The notes beneath the pieces were generated by a model. It was not told where the DNA came from, searched no databases, and saw nothing but the letters and a program-made list of their open reading frames with translations. This document shows positions 22,958 through 34,030 of a stretch of DNA of 64,000 nt, piece after piece. The translations under genes were made by a program, and so were the position numbers. The DNA comes from Meandrina meandrites (taxonomy: Eukaryota > Cnidaria > Anthozoa > Scleractinia > Meandrinidae): NCBI GenBank assembly GCA_963693305.1, contig OY855908.1, forward strand, positions 7,034,501 through 7,098,500. The letters run 5' to 3'. Positions within the stretch are counted from its first letter, which is position 1; each line of letters opens with the position of its first letter.

Positions 22958-24009
22958 ATATCACCGTTCGTCTTCACAGAAAATGCAAAGCACCCATGTC
23001 CAGGATATAGAAACACCGTACTGAATTCCAATCAAACAAAATACATGAAATATTTGACAACTAAATATCGTAACACGTAAGAACTGAAAACATCACTGAC
23101 TTTTGACTTGAATCCGATGCGGCAATGTCTTGACGGCCGATAGTTTTCAACTGCTTTTGTTTTCTTCTTTACAACATCGTGCACTTTGTGAAATTCCTTG
23201 GGAAGGATTCTTTCTAAAAGCCTTCAAATCGTCAATATTTCCATTACCATGTTCTCGTCCTTGAGTTTTTCGGAAAACTCATTCTTTTTCGTCGCTTAAT
23301 TAAAAAAACTAAACCTGCTTGTCGATGCTTGCTCATAACAAACCTGAACGACCCAGGAAACCAAGTTCATTCAACAAAGTAGAAATGGCGCGAATCGTGA
23401 CGTCAATGAGCGATATGACACTTGCAAGCGTGTCATACGGATGGAGTGGCGTATGGAATCTACGAGTGGTTTAGTTCCCAGTAAAGCACTCTCGTCCACA
23501 TAATAAATATATTTATTATATGGCCGTGTCTCAAGACTGGGAACTACCAAATTCGCGAATTTGATTGGCTAAAGTCGATATTGACCGTGGTCTAGATTTT
23601 CACATCTAGACCGGCTGAACTTACATTGAGAAATTTGCAATCAAACAATGCAAAAACGTAGACTTGATTTTGCTAAAAAATAATAAATGAAAGAACCAAA
23701 AAGCTTGTTGCCAAAAATTGATGGCAGATTTTTCGTTCCGTTAACAGGCACGAAATCTCACATCAGGTAGAGACGAATTTGCCAGAAGGCCAGAAGTTAA
23801 AAGCACTTAACACGATTAAAAAGGACCACTCTATCAGTCGATAAAAGAGATACTTGAGACTTGATATCGACCTTCTCTTGTTCACCTTTTTCCGTGATCG
23901 CCGTTCAGACCTTCCAGACCTTTTAGGCGGTCGCACCGAAGCTAATTTTTAATCTGATTTTTTTCTACTTTGGCCATATAATAAACAACTTATTAACCGA
24001 GCTTAGTCG

Positions 24010-24104
24010 GTCTGTATGGGAGAATCTTGACCTCGGTTGTGAATACAGACCTAACTGCGTTCGGTCTGTACTCACGACCTCGGTCAAGATTCTCCCATAC
24101 AGAC
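24010..24104. repeat. Hairpin repeat of about 95 bp
   Basis: GGTCTGTATGGGAGAATCTT and its complement AAGATTCTCCCATACAGACC flank a central CGGTCTGTACTCACGACC-like core. It is absent from the matching place in copy B, so it inserted after the duplication or was lost there. Confidence 0.75.
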
Positions 24105-24614
24105 CTCCTGCCCAGTCAATAAGAGCTAAATATATATCTTTTGGAAACCTAAGGAAAACATCTCATCAAAACTCATCTGCTCAACTAAACATTCAAAGTT
24201 TCTAATAAATTTGAAACATTTTCCAATAGAACTGCCAGAAAGTGAGTGAACCAGGGACTCAAACAGCAAGGCTAACTTTTTAAAAAGTTTCTGCTTCACC
24301 TACCTAGTAAAGAAATCGCACCATCCATTCCGTTTAGTCTGGGTCCTAGAAATGGTCCTATCTAAAATTAAATTTTTATTATGGTTATTATATGTCAAAT
24401 ATTTGTACCGCCGCAGCTGATTTTTCTTTCGTAAACGGTAAGTGCCATTTTTAACGGTCGATGCCATCATTGGTAACCAAGCTTTTCGGGATGGGCGGTA
24501 TCATATCTGCTCTGTTTCTGCCTGGATAAGGTCAAAACTGTGCTTTGATTATTAGATGAAATTAGCCTTAGATAAGACGATTATTTTAATGATCGTCTTA
24601 TCTCAAAGTTACTA

Positions 24615-25324
24615 AGGGGGCATTCTTTTGGGACTATTCTGGCTCTTCTCATTCCGGATTAGGAATAACAGAATACACGAGATATCAGTTCCCAAAAGAA
24701 TGCATATTCTGAAAAGGGAATACTGGTGGCAGAGGTAACCTGAAAACTACTGTACCTGCGCACGCGCGAGCTGCGAATATTAATTTTTTTTCTGCAATTA
24801 AAAATTGTTGCGACATGGATGAAGTCTTTGCCGGTAACTCCCAGCTTTTTGGCTAGTTCCTCTATTTTTCGATTAGATGCATTTACTGGCCTTTAAGGGA
24901 AGTTTGCAAAGAATTGTTTGTGCTGCTGACTGCTTTGCGTAGTGCAGGACGTCGCCTAAAGCATGCTCGCATACAAAGGTTTGTCGCGGAAACTGTTCCA
25001 CTTTGTTCCATGTTCCACGAGTGACTTCAAAAGATGTATCAGAATATGCAGAGGAACATTTGAACAATTTTCCACTTTTTTGAGCCTGGCGACCTGGGAC
25101 GACCAGTCACGTATGATTTCCCGCCAAAACTATCCCAAAAGAACGCATATTCTGCCTATTCCGAGTAAACCGTATTCCGTTTATTCCGTTCATTCTGCTA
25201 TCGGGAGCAGAATGAACGGAATAGCATTCCGTTCATTCCGAAAACGGAATAGGTCCCAAAAGAACGCGATCGCCGTCTATTCCAAGTATTCCTATTCCGG
25301 AATAGTCCCAAAAGAATGCGCCCT
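24615..25324. mobile_element. 710-bp terminal-inverted-repeat element
   Basis: The left end AGGGGGCATTCTTTTGGGAC is matched by GTCCCAAAAGAATGCGCCCT at the right end, with one internal mismatch. Internal repeats about TTCCGTTCATTC and GGAATAG form further palindromes. No transposase was recognised; it is probably a non-autonomous element, hAT-like by its GGG end only. Confidence 0.6.
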
Positions 25325-26490
25325 AAGTTAGATTCACGCTTATAGTTTAGGGATAGGGATAGGGTCACCATCTATTATAGATGTAACAGTAAGAAATTCA
25401 CCCTGTGAAAAAAAAGCGTCACTAAAATGGCACCGAACGTTTAAAAAACGGAAACGTGCACCGCCGCAGATAGGCATTTATAGACATCGTAAATGCTTCA
25501 TCTAAATTTTGTAGAATTGTAAGAAGAGTTGCATTCATATTCTGTTAACCTATCTTTTTTTTAATTCCTGACCGAATTTGATACTCCAGATTACCCTGTG
25601 GTTTATTTGTTTTTTGTTTTGTTTTTTTTACTAGGCTGTTATGAAAACTCAACATAAAAGCGCCAGGATATTTCAATGCAATTCTCGAGCTACTTAAATC
25701 GTTCTAGAACGCAAACGGTCTAAAAAATAGATTCAACTTTGTGATGTTTACAGAAACGTTTATAGCACTGGATCTCTTTGTTGTCTTTCCTGCGAATGTA
25801 CGTGCGAACAAGATTCGTATTAACGGTAAACAAAAAGAGAAAATTAAAAAAAATCACGACTAACTGTATTTGGCAGTTTCTTTGCAACAGGCAGCACTGA
25901 TCAAATATGTCAATGTGTTCCTTAGTACGAACGTTTAAAGGACCCTAGTCAGCATCCGCCATCTCCGTCGAAATTATGAAAATTGCATGGTGAAGCGAAA
26001 TCTTATTGCATTGCTGTAAGTGAATGTGCTACAGACTTAAAGTCCGTTCATTTATCTTTAGCAGTTTCACAGTAAGTGATCTCTTTCGTTTGGACACGCT
26101 CCGGTTAATATATTTTTTTTAAAACACACGCGTGACTTACTAGGGTCTTTTTAGTCATTGATAATGTTCCATTGTTTTGTGGTTTTAACCCCCCTACCCC
26201 ACCCACCCCTCCCTCTTACCTTTGATTCCTTTACTGGTCGTTCGCTTGATTCCAATGGCTATGAGCCAATTTAGTGTACCTTGTCTAACGTTGCTTTATT
26301 TTCAGACCTCAAAATACAAATAAACAAAAACTTCATTAGAACTATGAAAAGTTATAATTTGCATACATCAGCTGCATTGTCTTCTTATTTCCAGGTTTTA
26401 ATAAAGAGATGATAAAGAAACAAAACTGCTTTTCCTCAACGACGCTTGACGCCTGTAACATATGATCTCTTAAATTTCAAAATTGTGTGA

Positions 26491-26646
26491 AATAGAGAAA
26501 AACCCGCCGGTGAAGATATCAGAGGATCGTTATGCGAAAGTTGTAAAGAAAAGCTCAAACGCGGCGGTGAAATGAGGTGCTTTGACTGCTTCAATTACCA
26601 TAAACTTCCGAGGAGTAATGACTACTTACACAAAACGTTTGGGTGA
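26491..26646 (+). CDS. Small CxxC...CxxC open frame, possible exon
   Basis: A 51-codon frame ends in TGA and contains C-E-S-C, an 11-residue basic spacer (KEKLKRGGEMR), and C-F-D-C, a zinc-ribbon-like pair of knuckles. A stop lies just upstream, so the start would have to be a splice acceptor (GAAATAG). It lies in the unique DNA between the two duplicated copies. Function unknown; it may be a chance frame or an exon relic. Confidence 0.3.
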   Translation, partial: NREKPAGEDIRGSLCESCKEKLKRGGEMRCFDCFNYHKLPRSNDYLHKTFG

Positions 26647-26789
26647 CTGGAGAACACGATTCAGTATATATGTAATCAAACAGTTAAACAGTTATTATCT
26701 TGTTTTTGAGGGATAAAATCTTCAATAAATGAATAATTGTATTGATATATTGCATAAACTTATAAATATATATCGATATTAGAAAAAAA

Positions 26790-26940
26790 CACCCCTACAG
26801 TTTCACGATATGCATACTGATATCAAGAAATAAAACGATGCAGAATTGACAGAATATAAACTGTGCTGTTCAAATCTTTTGGCGTTCACCGCTCCCGAGA
26901 AAGTTGAGTTATTAAATTCTAATCCTATAGTTTAATTTGG
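26790..26940. repeat. Dispersed repeat, copy 1
   Basis: The segment from CACCCCTACAGTTTC to a TTAATTTTAATCC-like end matches 35675-35825, including TATAAACTGTG and GTTCAAATCTT. It is noncoding as far as I can see. Confidence 0.6.
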
Positions 26941-27214
26941 TCCAGTTGCGTTGATATTTATATGTCACGCAAGGAAAAGTTTAAAAATCTCCACAAAAAG
27001 TCCATACGTACTCTCTCCTCAAGGGATTTTTTTAAATCAATTTCAATAGGTAAAATTGATGTCGTCGTCCTTAATAGTATTCTATACGAAGGGGTTCTTC
27101 TGGAAAGGGGTACCTTTTCCGTGTCACTTTCAGCGAATAAAATGTTATCGTCAAGAGAGAGCGCAAATGTAAACGAATTTTTTTCTCTGTAACATTGGAC
27201 ATTTACTACTAGCC

Positions 27215-28290
27215 AATAATTCAGGGCACGAACAATGTCAGTAATCAGTATAGATTGATAATAGTTGGCTCAGGCGGATAGGACCAGCTGCGTCGATACA
27301 ACAGTTTGAAAGATTAGGGATGAGAGATTCACCTCCCTGTGTAGTTCTAATGCTGTACAGCGTAGGTACAAAGGTCTCCGTGCGGCTTTCCCGAGCGCGC
27401 AGATATGTCCAGGATTGAACGCAAATTCTGAACATTATTATTCATTGTATGAACTGTATCATTTTAATATCATTATGAACTGTTTCAAATTCAGACCATC
27501 GAGATGACAGTTTTATAAATCTTTCGGAAACCTACGGATAAGAGCTCATCAAAACACATCTGCTCAACAAAACATTCAAAGTTTATATTAAATTTGAAAC
27601 AGTTTGCAATAGAACTGCCAGGAAATGTGAAAACTAGGAACTCAAACAACAAGGCTAATTTTTAAAAAAGTTACTTTGAAGTTTTTTTTTTTTTAAAAAG
27701 TTACCATGATAGCAATGACAAGATAATAACAAAGAAGGCAGAAAGCTTCAATGGAGTACTACAACTACTTACATACAAACGGTCAAAAAATGTTCAACTG
27801 GGTCTCTTTTGTTGTCTTCGCCGCAAAATGTGCAAACAAGGTAGAAAAAAGAGAAATTTACAGTAATTCACGACGAATTCTTAATTATACTAACTGTATT
27901 TGGCAATTTTGAGCAATAAGCAGCACTGATCATGTATGTCAATGTGTTGTGCTCCTTATTAGGAATGTTATAAGGACCCTAGTCAGCCTCTAGTGCCATC
28001 GAAATTATGAAATTAAATTTGTATTGGGTACCAAAATCTTATTGCATTGCTATAAGCTGTGTTACTGGAAGTCTGTTTTACAGATCCTTGTCGTTACGAC
28101 ACGCTCTGTGTAAAATATAATACCGACACCCTTGTATGTAAACAAATGTAAAGGTGTGACTGACTAAGGTCTTTTAAGTCACTGATAATATTCCAACGTT
28201 TTGTGGTTTTTCACCCCCCCCCCCCCCCCCTACCCCACCCCTCCTCTTACCTTTGACTTATTTACTGATCGTCCGCTTGATTCCAATGGC
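27215..28290. repeat. Segmental duplication, copy B
   Basis: This is the shorter counterpart of 21780-26275 with the same block order. It lacks the hairpin, the 710-bp element and the GTATT tract. It ends in a poly-C run (28206-28230), where copy A has an interrupted C-rich tract. Confidence 0.75.
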
Positions 28291-28299
28291 TATGAGCGC

Positions 28300-28380
28300 A
28301 AAATAGTGGTGGATATTTACCGAGCCGCGAAGCGGCGAAGTAAATATTCACCACTATTCACCTCCACTTCGGTGAATAAT
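28300..28380. repeat. Hairpin repeat
   Basis: GTGGTGGATATTTAC and GTAAATATTCACCAC are inverted around a GCCGCGAAGCGGC core, giving a compact palindromic element. Confidence 0.75.
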
Positions 28381-29193
28381 TGTTAAGTAAACAGAAATCT
28401 TTCCATTCTTTTAAAACAAAAGGTGTAAGGAGTTTCAAGACAGCGTCATTTCCGGTTGTCACTTGAATTTTCATGTATCAAATCTGTGTACGGTTCTGTT
28501 GTGATTTTGCTCTTCGTTTTACCATTGTTCTCTAAGGAAAAGCCATTTTTACGGCTCTAAAATCAAATCTACGTCTAACTATGAATGACAACAGTTCAGC
28601 GAAAAAAACTGGCCATGAAACGAATATTTTTACATCTTCATTCCTAAACTAATCCGTCGACGGCTTTTTTTTTTCGCTCGGAGAGCCTGCTCGCAGGCTA
28701 GCTCTGTTGTGATTTTGCTGATCGGGAAAAATATCTTTCAGTGTGCGCTTCGTTTTACCATCTTTCTCGAAGTAACAGCCATTTTCACGGCCCTAAAATC
28801 TAAGTAACGTGCTAGTATGCACGACAACAGCTCAGCGAAAATTAAAACCCACTATGTTTAGAACCGAAGATGGTACATTTTAGACTTTAAAGTCCTTAAA
28901 TGGTTAAATGAATATCGTCGATCGGAAAACTACTGCATTAGCAATAGCCGAGACTCTTTGCGGAAGTGGTTAAGTCACCCAGGAATCATTTTGACTCAGC
29001 AGACTCTGAGACTATGTTGAAACTACTTAATATCTATGAGATGATCCGTCAATCATAAACTACCTGAGTGGCAGCGTAGATGATAACTAGCCTTATCAGC
29101 AAACATGGTAACTAATTCTACTTATTACTTCTGTAATTCATCCATCTTCAAGATAGAGCTCATTCAATAACCATTTAGTGATAATAGTTAACA
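28381..29193. other. Region upstream of the LINE fragment
   Basis: Two related segments (about 28490-28620 and 28700-28870) share TTTCACGGCCCTAA and CAACAGTTCAGCG motifs, which also occur near 11480-11530. This may be the LINE 5' untranslated region. No exon was seen. Confidence 0.35.
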
Positions 29194-30637
29194 ATGAACG
29201 TTCATCGGCATTTGTCAGACCGTTCTTCGAACCGTTTAAAAATTAGTTGTTGGAACGTAAACGGTCTGAGTAAAAATTCAGTGTTTGATAACAAATTACA
29301 AAACTGTGATTTTCTTCATCAATTTCGGGATTGTGATGTCTCAATTATGACGGAAATTTGGGGTTCGGAGGTCAATGAAATACCTGGTTTTGATATTATT
29401 ACACTCAGCCATCCTAGAAAACTCAACACCAAGAGATCTGGCCGATCCTCCGGTGGTATTTTAGTGGCTGTAAAAAGATCCCTCACGCAATATTTTTCCC
29501 TCATAAAACAGACATCAGACTATATATGGGTAAAAATAGATAAAAATATTCTTCAGTTAGACAAAGATATTCTATTATGTTCATGTTATATCACGCCAAA
29601 CCATTCATCTTATTTTGACCCCGATACTCTTCCAAATTTAGAAAATGATATTAATCTTTTTAAAAGAGACTATTTTGTAGTTTTGGCAGGTGATTTTAAT
29701 GCCCGCACGGGTGTAGAACATGATTTTGTAAATTACGACAATTGTAATCTTGCACCAGGGGGTATTTCTCCTCCAACAACAATAATAACGCCAAGAAAAA
29801 GTTTTGATACCCACGTCAATGACCTAGGAAAACAGCTTCTTGAAATGTGTAAATCTCTAGATTTATGAATCTTAAATGGAAGATGCAAAGGCGACTCGCT
29901 AGGAAAAATTACCTTCCATGGAAATCAAGGCTCTAGCACGGTTGATTATATCATTGCCAGTCATGACATTTTGCCCCTTTTTGAAACTTTAGTAGTCCGC
30001 CAGCCATCACCATTTTCAGATCATTGCCAATTAATCACATGCATAAAAATTGACCCATCAGTATTAACAAGTGATGAGGATAATCCTCAAGAAGAACTTA
30101 TCAGCCTTCCAAGGCAGTTTAAATGGTCCACAGACTCTAAGGAAGTATTTCACTTATGCACTAAATTCTGATGAGATAAAACAACTTATTCATGATTTTG
30201 AACTTTCAAATTTCGAGCATGTAGGGGATATCAACACCATCGTTAAGAAATTCGCGAATATATTAGAAACTGCTGCAAAGCAATCGTTAAAACTTGTAAA
30301 ACAAAACAAAAAATCAAAACGTCACTCCAAAATCTGGTTTGATCAGGAGTGTAGTCGTGCCAGAAAAGATCTAAATCACCTTTCCCATAGAACGCATAAA
30401 AACCCTTTAGATGAACAAACCCGACTTGAATATCTCTCGACAAGAAGTCAGTATAAACAGCTATTACGAATTAAAAAGCTCCAACATCGAGATAATCAAA
30501 TTGATGAACTAGTTAAAACTAGACATGCACTTAATTTTTGGACCAATCTGAAATCTTTTTCAAATCAAGTAAAAAGTTCACCTGACTCGACTGTTCCTAT
30601 GCGCAAACTGTATAATCATTTCTCACAGTTGCATTAA
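29194..30637 (+). pseudogene. Non-LTR retrotransposon ORF2 fragment: AP endonuclease, reverse transcriptase missing
   Basis: From the ATG at 29194 the frame shows the endonuclease motifs SCWNVNGLS, TEIWGSEV, GGILVAVK and LAGDFNARTG. After an in-frame TGA at 29866-29868 come STVDYIIASHDILP and PFSDHCQL. A frameshift near 30165 leads to the basic linker (KSKRHSKIWFDQECSRARKD) and ends at 30637. The metal- and DNA-binding residues of the endonuclease are visible. The copy is dead (one stop, one frameshift) and lacks any reverse-transcriptase motif downstream, which is unusual because LINE copies normally lose the 5' end instead. Confidence 0.85.
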
Positions 30638-31279
30638 ATATCAAACAACCGATGTTGTCATGTTTGATTTGCCGATTCTCCTGCAGGCGACTAGAACTTA
30701 AAATGGATCTTTCGCAACCACAAAACCGCGGGACGCCAGCACAAGCGTGTACTAAAGTCAGTACAGTTGGCCTGGTTCTGATATCATGATAAGAGGAAGA
30801 TTGTTCGTCCTAAACTCTACAGTCACAACAAGAGTCTTGGCTTTTTGAGCGCAGCTCCCAATGACTTTGCTGAATTGTATAACGTTTGTACGGCTAAGTA
30901 TGTATTGATGTTGTTGTGATGTCTTTATCGCCGATGATTGCAATTTTGAACCATGAAGTCTGATTTTGTGGTAAACTCGATGGAACGTGGAACGACTTTT
31001 TGGAATTCGATTGCGTGTATATCTGGATAACTTTGGAGACAAGTTGTTTTCTACTATGTATTTTCTATTCGTGTTTGAAAACATATGATCACTTTTAACG
31101 ATCCGCTCATCGTCTTTTATTTTAATATGCTTTTAAAATAGTTGCCTGTCTTCTGCGACCGCTATTTTGGTTGCTTATACTGTGAGTTTTGTTCTTCCTT
31201 CTTTACTTGCGGTAGGGTCCTCTGGCTTTTGGGATAGGTAGTCTTCTGCTAGGAATAAATCTCGCTCCAGATTTTATCT

Positions 31280-31324
31280 CAACCTCGTTCCCAGGGTCTC
31301 TCAGAGACCCTGGGAACGAGGTTG
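31280..31324. mobile_element. 45-bp near-perfect palindromic insertion
   Basis: The arms read CAACCTCGTTCCCAGGGTCT and its complement around a single central base. The paralogous site near 34700 reads straight through (TTTTATCTCGTCG), so this is an insertion. Its translation gives the VPRVSERPWE-type peptide often seen as an artefact in anthozoan protein predictions. Confidence 0.8.
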
Positions 31325-31518
31325 ATTTTATCTTGTAGTTGAAACTCGAGTGTTCTCCGCCGCGACCTGTGCTGATGATTTTGCTGTTGTGGGTTATAAA
31401 ACTCAGCAAGGGTACTTCTTAACTCCGAGGGCCGATAAAAGGTGTTTGAAATGCGTTGATTTAGGTTGTCGCTGCGAAGCACACAATGTAATTATTCCTT
31501 CTTGTCGCTTTTACTTAA

Positions 31519-32319
31519 AGTGCCTATAAACCCAAAAATTATGTTTGGCTTAAATAAATCTTTGTATATTTCTGAGTAAAATGGCGAAAAAATTTTTGTT
31601 TCTGGTCAAAACCGGAATTTTTTATGAATTTTTGAAGTCAGGGTTTGTCTGCCCCACGACCGGGTAAGGGGGAGACTGGGACTAGTGACGTAAAACCCGG
31701 ACATTAGCAACGGGGGAAACAAAGCAATAACAGAGAGAAAACAACAAAAGCGAAGACGTAGTTTTCGTTGTATGCCGGTGAAAACAATTTTTATTTGGCC
31801 AACATTTGTAATTAACATACACATTGATCAAGAAATGGCTACTTAAGTGCGTCCTCCAGTTCAGAATCGGAAGTCTCGGAAATGGAAGATTACGAGTTGG
31901 AAGTCGAAGGTTCGCCAAACTCGAGCTACATGGCTCTGCTTTTCGGAGTCAGGTTTACCGTAAAAAGGTATGGGATGAAGAAGTATCCCTTTCTCTTTGT
32001 TTCGAACATTGCTACAACCGAAAACAACACATCTTTCAGGCATATTGCTTCGGTTCTAGCCAGCTACAATCAAACTCGCACAACGCTGCAACATGCGAAA
32101 ATCATAGTCCGGGTTTTACGTCACAAATTAAACTCGACCCATTCCCTTTCTGCAAGTTCCGCGGCTCGGCAATGGGTTATCGAATCTCGATTTTCCGCCA
32201 CTTTAAAAATTCATAAAAAAATCCGGTTTTGACCAAAATCAAACATTTTTGCGCCATTTTGCTCAGAATTATACAAAGATTTGTTTAAACCAAACATAAT
32301 TTTTGGGTTTATAGGCACT
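31519..32319. mobile_element. 801-bp TTAA-flanked element with ~115-bp inverted repeats and a THAP fragment
   Basis: The ends are AGTGCCTATAAACCCAAAAA and its complement, and inverted similarity extends about 115 bp. TTAA lies at 31515-31518 and 32320-32323. The empty site survives in the two duplicate blocks near 34050 and 34900 (TTATTTAAGAAGTGACG; CTATTTAACAAGTGACG). Inside, on the minus strand at 31861-32043, is a THAP-type zinc-finger start. Confidence 0.85.
31861..32043 (-). pseudogene. THAP domain fragment
   Basis: The 60-codon frame starts MPERCVVFGCSN and continues GILLHPIPFYGKP, typical of the first half of a THAP zinc finger (C-x4-C, then an aromatic/Pro-rich loop). The second half (C-x2-H and the AVPTIF-like box) is missing. 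It probably descends from the transposase or a captured host gene within the TTAA element. Confidence 0.65.
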
Positions 32320-32329
32320 TTAACAAGTG

Positions 32330-34030
32330 ACGAATTAAATCGTCGAAGTCGAACGTGCATCACTTGTAAAGATCTATACGGATTTACGTTGTTTTTCATT
32401 TTGATTTGCATTGGGAGTAAAAGAAGCAAGCTCGGCAGACAAATTCAAGTTTGCGTGTTTTCGTGCTAGTCTTTTCCCTGTACAGCGTGTACGATTGACG
32501 TTCAATTTCCGGAATGGTCATTTTGAAATCGGTTGCGTTGACCTTTGTGGCGTGACACTGATAATCTTCCGTCAGCTAGCGATTAGACAAACTTCGCTTT
32601 CAATTTCGCTTTGTCCGTCACATGCAAACTTAAGAAAATTCTGTTGATTTTTCTATAGGACAGAAACAACATACACCTGATTTAAGGTAAAATAAAAATA
32701 GAATATGTTCACAATCGATTTTCAAATTATCATCACATACCCATCAAAACAAAACCATTAGCGCCTAAAGTGAGTAGCGTTACATGTAGGTCTGCCAACC
32801 ATCTGTTAACGCCCTTTTGTTTACATCTGATCCACCGAAGGTAGGACCGGCTTCAACTCCCCACTCATTCCATTACTCCTGTTTTGCATACGCAAAAACA
32901 GTCGTAAAAAAGTATATACGGTATACGCTATAACACATACAAGTAAGTATACTTTTGACATGGCTTACACGTGTACTTGTATAGAAGAATTCTCCTTCCT
33001 TTTGCAGTAATTATAAAATCTGTAATTTTGTAGATATAAATTTTTCTAAAGCCGTATAGAAATGGAAGATGTAGTTTATTACAGCAGTTTACTATATCTA
33101 CAATTATTATAAAATCTACTTTTTTACCCAGAATGGTCGTAAGACCTTAAATATGTTTATAACAATAAAAATTACTTTTTAAGTTTTTAAAACAATGGAA
33201 ATTAATTTTTTACACGTCTGTTAACCGTAACGAAAAAAAATTAACCGTTAGCCGTAAAAAAGCCAAAATATAAGCCGTTAACCGTAAAAGCCACGACCCC
33301 ATTGAGACCCTCTTACATATGAGTTTAAGGTGGGCCCCGACTATTTTTAGGAACGGAGGTGTTCGTTTCTAAATCGAGTTTTGGGTATGTAAACGTAAAC
33401 CGACTTCTCTGATTTTTGGCAATCGAAATAACAAATGTTCAAATTTTATAAAGCTTTAAACTTTAGGGCGAAAAAAATAAACGAACACGAGATATTAGCG
33501 TTTTTGAAAAAACTAGAATTTATGAAAAAAACGCGAATTTCTTAAAAGGGCGACGACAGATTTTTTCAAATTATCCAAGTTTTAATGTGAGCAAGTTTCA
33601 ACGAAATCGGCTGGGTAGAAATTGCTGTACAGTTGACTGTTGAATTTTTGCTTTAAAATATTATTCTTGTGTATAATTGGGAGCTGTTACAACAATGTTT
33701 AAGTAATGCGAAGATCCCATGGATTATTTGAAAGGTTAATGTCAGTTAAAACCTTACTGAACCGTATGGAAAGATCGGAAACTCATAGCAAAAGTTGTAA
33801 ACAAATGAAAAGGAAGAGGTTTACAATGCGTAAATTGTAAATTTAGTGGCAGACAACGTGGCTAATTTGCATTACAATACGAAAACCATCATGGCGGTTT
33901 TCGTAAATATGGTCTATTATTGAAGTTTCTATCCCTTATAAATAAGATAATAACTGTTTAAAATCAAAAGGCCCTATTGGGCCACGACTGTTTTTTTAAG
34001 CGATGACTTCATCATTTAATGTGTTCGTGT
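32330..34030. other. Repeat-rich DNA without a supported gene
   Basis: A TTAACCGT-type degenerate minisatellite occupies about 33225-33295. The 33340-33720 block recurs at 36740-37155 (see that entry). Nothing coding was seen. Confidence 0.45.
33340..33725. repeat. Dispersed repeat, copy 1 of 2
   Basis: This segment is strongly similar to 36740-37155. Shared landmarks are TTTCTAAATCGAGTTTTGGG, AAATGTTCAAATTTTATAAA and GTGTATAATTGGGAGCTGTT. The two copies are in the same orientation. Confidence 0.85.

Larger units (their letters stand above)
21780..26275. repeat. Segmental duplication, copy A
   Basis: Four consecutive blocks in this span recur in the same order at 27215-28290. They are a GATAGGACCAGCTGCG block (about 21780-21950), a CTCATCTGCTCAAC block (24140-24300), a GCAGCACTGATCA block (25740-26040), and an ACCCCACCC/GCTTGATTCCAATGGC block (26150-26275). 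Copy A is longer because of later insertions. A further local duplication inside it is 22190-22370 versus 23515-23850. Confidence 0.75.
30950..32780. repeat. Duplicated block, copy A (with 801-bp insertion)
   Basis: Segments about GGAACGACTTTTTGG, AACATATGATCACTTTTAACG, GGTAGGGTCCTCTGGC and AAGTGACGAATTAAATCG recur in the same order at 34380-35430, and in part at 34030-34380. Two later insertions, at 31280-31324 and 31519-32319, distinguish this copy. Confidence 0.8.

Noticed and set aside
22874..23080. CIVLY-repeat protein
   Set aside because: It is translation of the (GTATT)n microsatellite.
31203..31482. VPRVSERPWE-type peptides
   Set aside because: They come from the 45-bp palindromic insertion, a frequent source of false predictions.
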